Assembly: GCA_964383535.1 (NCBI GenBank)
Contig: CAYLHS010000045.1
Coordinates: 1-18,398 of the forward strand
Length of the DNA stretch: 18,398 bases
DNA from: CAYLHS01 sp964383535
Lineage (GTDB): Bacteria > Actinomycetota > Acidimicrobiia > Spongiisociales > UBA4744
Direction: 5' to 3'
The notes beneath the pieces are model-generated. The model did not search any database and was not told the origin of the DNA. It saw only the letters and a program-made list of their open reading frames with translations. The position numbers and the translations under genes were made by a program. This document shows, piece by piece, positions 14,633 to 18,398 of the stretch (the stretch's first letter is position 1; every line of letters starts with the position of its first letter).

Positions 14633-15556
14633 TCAGTCGTCGAGGATCCGTCTCGCAGCACTCCACGGATCGAGCCTTCGAGCCTTGACCTCTTCCACGA
14701 TATGCGCGTACTCACCAGTGCCCGATTCGGCGTCTGCTCGCCTCGCCAGCTCAGACGCGAGCGCCTGCTTGAGTTCACCGGTCAGCCTCGCCGTTCTTCG
14801 ATCTTCGAGCCCACCATTGCGCTCGAGGAACGCGCGATGCGATCCAATGGCCTCCCATACCGCGTCGACACCTTCACCGGTCGTCGCAACAGTGGCAAGC
14901 ACAGGCGGCCTCCAAGAACGTTCGCCGCCGAGGTCGAGCATCTGGTCGAGATCCCGAATGGTCGCCGACAACCCGGGCCGGTCGGCCTTGTTGACGACGA
15001 ACAGGTCACCAATCTCCAGCAGGCCTGCCTTGTTGGCCTGCACGCTGTCTCCCCACCCTGGGTTGAGCACGACCACCGTCGTGTCGGCGCTCTCCACGAT
15101 CTCCACTTCTGCCTGACCGACGCCGACCGTCTCCACGACGACGTAGGGAAACCCCACCGCGTCCAGGACGAGCAGCCCCTTGGGAGTCGCTTCGGACACA
15201 CCTCCGAGATGGCCTCGACTTCCCATGGACCGGATGTACACACCGCCATCGGAGGCGTGGTCCTGCATGCGGATGCGATCACCGAGAATCGCTCCTCCGG
15301 TGAACGGACTCGACGGGTCGACGGCCAGGACTGCGACGGTGTGCCCATCGTCGCGGATATCGGTGATCAGTTTCGAGGTCAACGTCGACTTGCCTGCCCC
15401 CGGAGCTCCGGTCATTCCGATCACATAGGAGTTGCCGGTTCGCGGAAACAGTTCGGCGAGCACCTCCGATGCACCGCTGCGGTCGTCCTCGACGAGGCTG
15501 ATCAGACGTGCGAGCGCCCGCCGATCTCCTTCGAGGGCAGCTTGGATCGCGGACAT
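14633..15556 (-). CDS. meaB: MeaB/ArgK-type G3E GTPase, methylmalonyl-CoA mutase chaperone
   Basis: 307 aa from ATG at 15556. An in-frame TTG at 15592 would add 12 residues, and neither has a clear ribosome binding site. MeaB protects adenosylcobalamin-dependent methylmalonyl-CoA mutase and gates cofactor loading. The P-loop GAPGAGKST (50-58), the switch region DPSSPFTGGAILGDRIRM, RSMGSRGHLGG, ETVGVGQAEVEI and the base-specificity NKAD motif are all present. The gene leads the long leftward run and is followed by an enoyl-CoA hydratase, which fits acyl-CoA catabolism. No mutase subunit or epimerase is in the window. A related chaperone role for another B12-dependent mutase is possible. Confidence 0.95.
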   Translation of the reverse strand: MSAIQAALEGDRRALARLISLVEDDRSGASEVLAELFPRTGNSYVIGMTGAPGAGKSTLTSKLITDIRDDGHTVAVLAVDPSSPFTGGAILGDRIRMQDHASDGGVYIRSMGSRGHLGGVSEATPKGLLVLDAVGFPYVVVETVGVGQAEVEIVESADTTVVVLNPGWGDSVQANKAGLLEIGDLFVVNKADRPGLSATIRDLDQMLDLGGERSWRPPVLATVATTGEGVDAVWEAIGSHRAFLERNGGLEDRRTARLTGELKQALASELARRADAESGTGEYAHIVEEVKARRLDPWSAARRILDD

Positions 15557-15622
15557 GGCCTGGAGTCTGGAATCCGACGGCCCGATGTGCAAGTTTCGTC
15601 GGCGGTTCAGCTATGCGACCGT

Positions 15623-15707
15623 CTCCTCCCCTCGCGAGGCCCGTCAGGGCCGAGTGTTGGGGGAGGTGGACTCGACCGAAGGGAGACGACGGAGGGGGGT
15701 ACCCACC
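15623..15707 (+). repeat. Dispersed copy of the TTTCCTCCC...GTGTTGGGGGAGGTGG repeat
   Basis: Positions 15624-15669 agree with 18275-18320 at 45 of 46 positions. The only change is T for C in the loop of the inner GGCCC/GGGCC stem. A variable stretch (15670-15690) follows, and then GGAGGGGGGTACCC, close to the GGAGGGGGCCGTACCC that joins units in the right-hand array. It sits upstream of meaB and downstream of the NifU-like gene. The leading TTT of other copies reads TCT here. Confidence 0.8.
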
Positions 15708-15716
15708 AGCAAAGCC

Positions 15717-15813
15717 CCGGCAGACAGCCAACAGCCAGAACGCGGCCGGAGACACAACGAGATCGTGAGACGAGAAAGCTGCTGTGATCTGTTCGCTGGA
15801 AGCTGTCAGCCGG
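15717..15813. repeat. Small element with 12-bp inverted ends upstream of meaB
   Basis: CCGGCAGACAGC at 15717-15728 and GCTGTCAGCCGG at 15802-15813 are inverted repeats agreeing at 11 of 12 positions. The element is 97 bp with no coding capacity. Its right part (15780-15810) agrees at 21 of 31 positions with 5575-5605, and its left part shares CAGCCAACAGC with the element at 5887-5958. It directly abuts the hairpin after the NifU-like gene. No target-site duplication is evident. Confidence 0.55.
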
Positions 15814-15828
15814 CGAGCGAAGCTCGCC
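15812..15828 (-). terminator. Hairpin flush with the NifU-like stop codon
   Basis: GGCGAGC (15812-15818), loop GAA, GCTCGCC (15822-15828): a 7-bp perfect GC-rich stem that starts at the base right after the stop codon (15831-15829 on the minus strand). There is no U-run. It likely ends the transcript of the NifU-like gene. Confidence 0.6.
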
Positions 15829-16077
15829 TCAGATCGCGTTGACGTCCTCGACCCCGGGGACGCGGTCGGTGAGGATCCGCTCGATCCCTGCCTTCAGGGT
15901 CATGGTTGAGAGGGGGCAGCCGCCGCACGCTCCGACGAGCTGAAGATTGACGGTCCCCTCGTCGACCCCGAGCAGGATCAGATCGCCGCCATCCGCCTGG
16001 AGGGCGGGACGGATGTATTCGAGCGTCGACTCGAGTACATCGAGGTCGATCTGGCTGGTGGTGTCCTGTGTGGTCAT
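15829..16077 (-). CDS. NifU-like C-terminal-domain iron-sulfur scaffold protein
   Basis: 82 aa consisting of a single NifU C-terminal (Nfu) domain. The family binds a [4Fe-4S] cluster at a dimer interface and passes it to target enzymes. LESTLEYIRPALQADGGDLILL and the CxxC of ACGGCPLSTMTLKAGIE (C51, C54) are diagnostic. It lacks the N-terminal A-type domain of NfuA, so the short Nfu class is the better description. It stands 40 bp downstream of the SpoIID-like gene on the same strand, but a TACACT box just before the ATG and a hairpin inside the end of the upstream gene suggest its own transcript. It is not adjacent to suf or isc genes here. Confidence 0.93.
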   Translation of the reverse strand: MTTQDTTSQIDLDVLESTLEYIRPALQADGGDLILLGVDEGTVNLQLVGACGGCPLSTMTLKAGIERILTDRVPGVEDVNAI

Positions 16078-16086
16078 GCGGGTAGC

Positions 16087-16092
16087 AGTGTA
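16087..16092 (-). promoter_or_regulatory. Candidate -10 box for the NifU-like gene
   Basis: On the minus strand TACACT ends 9 nt before the ATG at 16077. This would give a leader of two or three bases at most, with no Shine-Dalgarno sequence. It lies in the 40-bp gap after the SpoIID-like gene. Confidence 0.35.
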
Positions 16093-16117
16093 CCGGTACT
16101 CTGGCGATACGGGACCA

Positions 16118-17701
16118 TCAGTTGGTGACGAGAGCAGTCACGAAGGCGACTGCTCTCCCCTCGCTGTTCATGGCCTCGATCATCAGTCGATACGGCCCCG
16201 GCGGAGCATTCGATCCACCGACGGTGCCATCCCAGATGAGGGAGACTCGCCCAGCCTCTCGGGCTTTCCACGCCGTGGCTTGCACCAATTGAGCGCCGCG
16301 GAATACGACCAGCCGCACCTGTGATGGTGCCGTCACGACGACGGACACCAGCATCGCCCTCCCCTCGGGCGCCGTTGGCTGTTCGGGAATCGATCCGATC
16401 GTCGGCGGAAGCCCGAATCCTTCAGGCGGGGTCATCATGACACCGCCCCCTTGGGTGAAGTCCCATGAGCCGATTGCTCCGCTCGCCACGGTCTCCCCAT
16501 CGACGATGACGTCTACGGGCCCATCGGCCCCTATGTGCACCGAGCCCTGTCCCCACCCGAGCCCGACAACGACGCTCTGCGGAAGGAGATCACCGCCGGC
16601 CTGTGGAACGAGCCCGCCGTAGTAGTGCGACAGGATCGTGCGGTAGTCGTCCCCCGCACCCGCCATTGCCTTCGCCCCGTACTGGCTCATCCCCACCATG
16701 TGTCCCCATCCGCGTCCTTCGAACACGTAGACCGGATACATGTCGATGTGTCCCGAGGGGAACACGTCAGGGAAGTGCCAGGTCTTGTGGATCACGAAGG
16801 TCGGTGAGAGGACTGTTTGCGGGTAGGCCTTCCCATCGGGTCTGGCCGCCGGGAACACGTCCGGCGCGATATCCGGGCCCCAGCGATTCATGAGGCTGCG
16901 GAACTCGTTGGTGGTCAGGGTGGTTGTGCCCCCGTCGCTCTCGATCTCGACGGTCCACGGCCCCCCGCCGTCGGGGGTCTGGTGGACGGTGATGCTGTGG
17001 AGACGGCCGTCGACGACATCCGCAGCGGCGAGCACATCCTCGAGGACACCGCTCCGAACCTCATACTGCCAGTTCGCGAACGGCGAGTCCTCTCCCGGAG
17101 ACGCCACGGCCTTCAGGTAGGGAATGGGGTCTCGTCCGCCGTAGACGTCCTCGTAGCTGCGTGTCCGCCCACCAGTGGTCGAGCTGTACATCGTGAAGGC
17201 AGGGGCCCCGTCGTAGACGAGGATCTGTCCGGCGGTGCTCACGACGGCCTCCTCCCACCGGCGACCGGCATCGCTCGCCACCTGATCCAAGCCTCCATAC
17301 ACCTGGCATGCCGACGAGGCACAAATGTCGAAACCGTAGGTCGCGCCGGCGCCGGCACGACCTCGTGTCAACGTCCACGCGAGGTATGTGCGGGCCGCGA
17401 CCACCTGGGCCTTCAGCGCTTCTATCGGCCACGAGAACGGCACCTCCTGGATTCCCAGGAGGTAGTCGTCGATGCCCACGTGGTCGAGCACGACGAGTCC
17501 ATCGGACGCCGACGTCACCTCGAGCGATCCGGCGTAGTGGTGATCGTTCCAAGTGAGAGTCACCCCATCGCCCGGTTGGATGGCTACCGAGTGATACGGA
17601 CCCGTCGTCTCGGCGACCGCAGCAGGAGCCGCCACGACCATGAGCAGGAGGACGATCAGAAGCGCGAACACCCTGCGTACAACCCCACCGGTGTGATCCA
17701 T
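16118..17701 (-). CDS. Secreted SpoIID/LytB-domain protein with C-terminal Ig-like domain
   Basis: 527 aa from ATG at 17701. A longer frame to 17752 is rejected because it crosses the promoter. Residues 1-30 are a signal peptide: basic VVRR, a hydrophobic run LLIVLLLMVVAAPAAVA, and cleavage after AVA. The SpoIID domain follows. E86 in GIQEVPFSWPIEALKAQ is the position of the catalytic glutamate of SpoIID lytic transglycosylases. Then come the CQVYGG and YSSTTGGRT motifs and the GWGHMVGMSQYGAKAMA...HYYGG end. About 450-527 resembles a FlgD-type Ig-like domain (LIWDGTVGG...PPGPYRLMIEA). It probably cleaves or modifies peptidoglycan outside the membrane. No sporulation gene is nearby, so a vegetative wall role is likely. 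Confidence 0.88.
   Translation of the reverse strand: MDHTGGVVRRVFALLIVLLLMVVAAPAAVAETTGPYHSVAIQPGDGVTLTWNDHHYAGSLEVTSASDGLVVLDHVGIDDYLLGIQEVPFSWPIEALKAQVVAARTYLAWTLTRGRAGAGATYGFDICASSACQVYGGLDQVASDAGRRWEEAVVSTAGQILVYDGAPAFTMYSSTTGGRTRSYEDVYGGRDPIPYLKAVASPGEDSPFANWQYEVRSGVLEDVLAAADVVDGRLHSITVHQTPDGGGPWTVEIESDGGTTTLTTNEFRSLMNRWGPDIAPDVFPAARPDGKAYPQTVLSPTFVIHKTWHFPDVFPSGHIDMYPVYVFEGRGWGHMVGMSQYGAKAMAGAGDDYRTILSHYYGGLVPQAGGDLLPQSVVVGLGWGQGSVHIGADGPVDVIVDGETVASGAIGSWDFTQGGGVMMTPPEGFGLPPTIGSIPEQPTAPEGRAMLVSVVVTAPSQVRLVVFRGAQLVQATAWKAREAGRVSLIWDGTVGGSNAPPGPYRLMIEAMNSEGRAVAFVTALVTN
16130..16157 (-). terminator. 10-bp hairpin inside the 3' end of the SpoIID-like gene
   Basis: GAGAGCAGTC (16130-16139) and GACTGCTCTC (16148-16157) pair perfectly around an 8-nt loop. 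The structure lies within the last 40 nt of the coding sequence, ending 9 nt before the stop codon (16120-16118). It would separate this gene from the NifU-like gene downstream. It could be coincidental or a stability element. Confidence 0.4.
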
Positions 17702-17744
17702 CCCGGCATTGTACGAGTACCCTGGCCCCGAAAGAGAGGCAGCC
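17702..17744. promoter_or_regulatory. Divergent promoters for the SpoIID-like gene and rpiB
   Basis: On the minus strand TACAAT (17713-17708) ends 6 nt before the SpoIID-like ATG, the best leaderless -10 match in the window. On the plus strand TACCCT (17718-17723) is a candidate -10 for rpiB, leaving a short leader with GAGAGG (17734-17739) as ribosome binding site. The two -10 boxes are only 4 bp apart, so the two promoters probably exclude each other's polymerase. Confidence 0.55.
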
Positions 17745-18191
17745 ATGCGCATCGCCGTGGGTTCGGATCACGCCGGCTATCAGCTCAAAGAGCACATCGC
17801 CCGCCTTCTGAGAGCAGCGGGTCATGACATCGTCGATGTCGGCACCCACTCGGAGGAGCCTGTCGACTACCCCGACTTCGCTGCGGCCGTCGGCAGGATG
17901 GTTCTCGATGGGACTGCGGAACGAGGCATCGTCGTCTGCGGATCGGGAGCCGGTGCGTCGATCGCAGCGAACAAGCTGCGAGGCATCAGGGCAGGCCTCG
18001 CGCACGACACCTACACGGCCCACCAGTGCGTCGAACACGACGATGTGAACGTCCTGGCGATCGGAAGCAGGGTCGTCGGCACTGCGCTCGCCGACGAGAT
18101 CGTCGCTGCCTTCCTGAACGCCACGTTCTCAGGGGCCGAGCGCCACGTGCGGAGGGTCAACAAGGTCAAAGAACTCGAGAACGAGTTCTAG
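17745..18191 (+). CDS. rpiB: Ribose-5-phosphate isomerase B
   Basis: 148 aa from ATG at 17745, supported by GAGAGG upstream. An upstream TTG at 17709 is rejected as it lies in the promoter. The enzyme interconverts ribose 5-phosphate and ribulose 5-phosphate in the pentose phosphate pathway. D8-H9 in GSDHAG, C65 in VVCGSGAGASIAANK (catalytic cysteine of RpiB) and HQCVEHDDVNVLAIGSRVVG are the expected motifs, and the C-terminal RRVNKV arginines bind phosphate. The usual GTG of the cysteine loop is GSG here (S67), a variant also familiar in actinobacterial and other RpiB proteins. LacA/LacB-type galactose-6-phosphate isomerase is the other family option and is less likely. It is apparently monocistronic and is followed by the repeat array. 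Confidence 0.95.
   Translation: MRIAVGSDHAGYQLKEHIARLLRAAGHDIVDVGTHSEEPVDYPDFAAAVGRMVLDGTAERGIVVCGSGAGASIAANKLRGIRAGLAHDTYTAHQCVEHDDVNVLAIGSRVVGTALADEIVAAFLNATFSGAERHVRRVNKVKELENEF
18171..18188 (+). terminator. Hairpin overlapping the end of rpiB
   Basis: GAACTCG (18171-18177), loop AGAA, CGAGTTC (18182-18188): a 7-bp perfect stem that ends at the base before the TAG stop codon (18189-18191), so it is encoded by the last codons. No U-run follows. It may work together with the structured repeats just downstream. Confidence 0.45.
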
Positions 18192-18196
18192 AGCGA

Positions 18197-18398
18197 CCCG
18201 TTTCCTCCCCCAGAGCAAAGCGACGTTGGGGAAGCCGAGGCCACAGGCCGAGGACAGAGGGGGCCGTACCCGTTTCCTCCCCTCGCGAGGCCCGCCAGGG
18301 CCGAGTGTTGGGGGAGGTGGCGTCGAGCTGATGCTCGACGCCGGAGGGGGCCGTACCCGTTTCCTCCCCTCGCGAGGCCCGCCAGGGCCGAGTGTTGG
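18197..18398 (+). repeat. Tandem array of the structured repeat, continuing beyond the window
   Basis: Three units are visible. Unit 1 (18197-18268) starts CCCGTTTCCTCCCC but has a diverged centre. Unit 2 (18269-18355) has the standard core and then a 10-bp perfect hairpin, GGCGTCGAGC (18319-18328), loop TGAT, GCTCGACGCC (18333-18342). Unit 3 (18356-18398) is cut by the window edge. Positions 18257-18311 and 18344-18398 are identical over 55 bp at a spacing of 87. The core pairs CCTCCCC with GGGGAGG around an inner GGCCC-GCCA-GGGCC stem. No open frame of note crosses the array. Confidence 0.85.

Noticed and set aside
14590..14778. N-terminal extension of the enoyl-CoA hydratase
   Set aside because: It overlaps the end of meaB, has no family similarity, and the ATG at 14589 has a clear GGAGG site.
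17702..17752. Upstream start for the SpoIID-like protein
   Set aside because: It would place extra polar residues before the signal peptide and translate through the TACAAT box. The ATG at 17701 gives a normal signal peptide.
16817..17827. 336-codon plus-strand frame antisense to the SpoIID-like gene
   Set aside because: It is a shadow of the SpoIID-like gene, runs through both divergent promoters and into rpiB, and has an arginine-rich random composition.
18197..18398. CRISPR array
   Set aside because: The repeat is long, GC-rich and internally structured, spacing is irregular (72 then 87), the intervening segments contain their own hairpins, and no cas gene is near.

Overview
The window is GC-rich bacterial DNA, dense with genes and almost entirely housekeeping. 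Its best match is an actinomycetote. The run iscS-mnmA-ligA followed further on by gatC-gatA-gatB is a conserved actinobacterial neighbourhood. Several genes also carry a TANNNT -10 hexamer 6 to 9 nt before the start codon, the pattern of leaderless transcripts common in that phylum. A class outside the well-studied Mycobacterium/Streptomyces lines (for example Acidimicrobiia) would fit the E. coli-type DapD and the GT5 glycogen synthase, but the class assignment is inference and not proven by anything visible here.

Layout, left to right. Positions 1-89 hold the last codons of a rightward membrane protein. Positions 265-4071 form a leftward operon gatC-gatA-gatB-HAD phosphatase with 1-4 nt overlaps, ending in a 15-bp hairpin. 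At 4140-5492 glgA runs rightward from a divergent promoter region shared with gatC. At 5675-5884 lies a small dodecin flanked by degenerate repeats. From 15556 down to 5953 is a long leftward run of nine genes, meaB, enoyl-CoA hydratase, tetR, iscS, mnmA, ligA, dapC, dapD, dapE, with short gaps or overlaps. At 15829-17701 are a NifU-like scaffold gene and a secreted SpoIID/LytB-domain protein, both leftward. At 17745-18191 is rightward rpiB. From 18197 to the end is a tandem repeat array that continues past the window.

How the genes work together. GatCAB makes Gln-tRNA(Gln) and/or Asn-tRNA(Asn) by transamidation. IscS supplies persulfide sulfur to MnmA for tRNA 2-thiouridine, and the NifU-like protein belongs to the related Fe-S assembly work. 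DapC, DapD and DapE cover three consecutive steps of the succinylase route to meso-diaminopimelate and lysine, which feeds peptidoglycan, and the SpoIID-like protein probably acts on the wall. MeaB and enoyl-CoA hydratase belong to acyl-CoA metabolism, and the TetR regulator next to them is a plausible local sensor. RpiB serves the pentose phosphate pathway and GlgA glycogen.

No CRISPR array, phage, transposase, tRNA or rRNA was seen. The most unusual material is non-coding: (1) a structured repeat family bounded by TTTCCTCCC and GTGTTGGGGGAGGTGG, dispersed at gene 3' ends and tandem at the right edge; (2) a second family of small elements with inverted AGCTGACAGC-like ends; (3) hairpins placed flush with, or inside, the ends of four genes; (4) a recurrent leaderless-promoter signature. 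No new multi-gene system could be supported.
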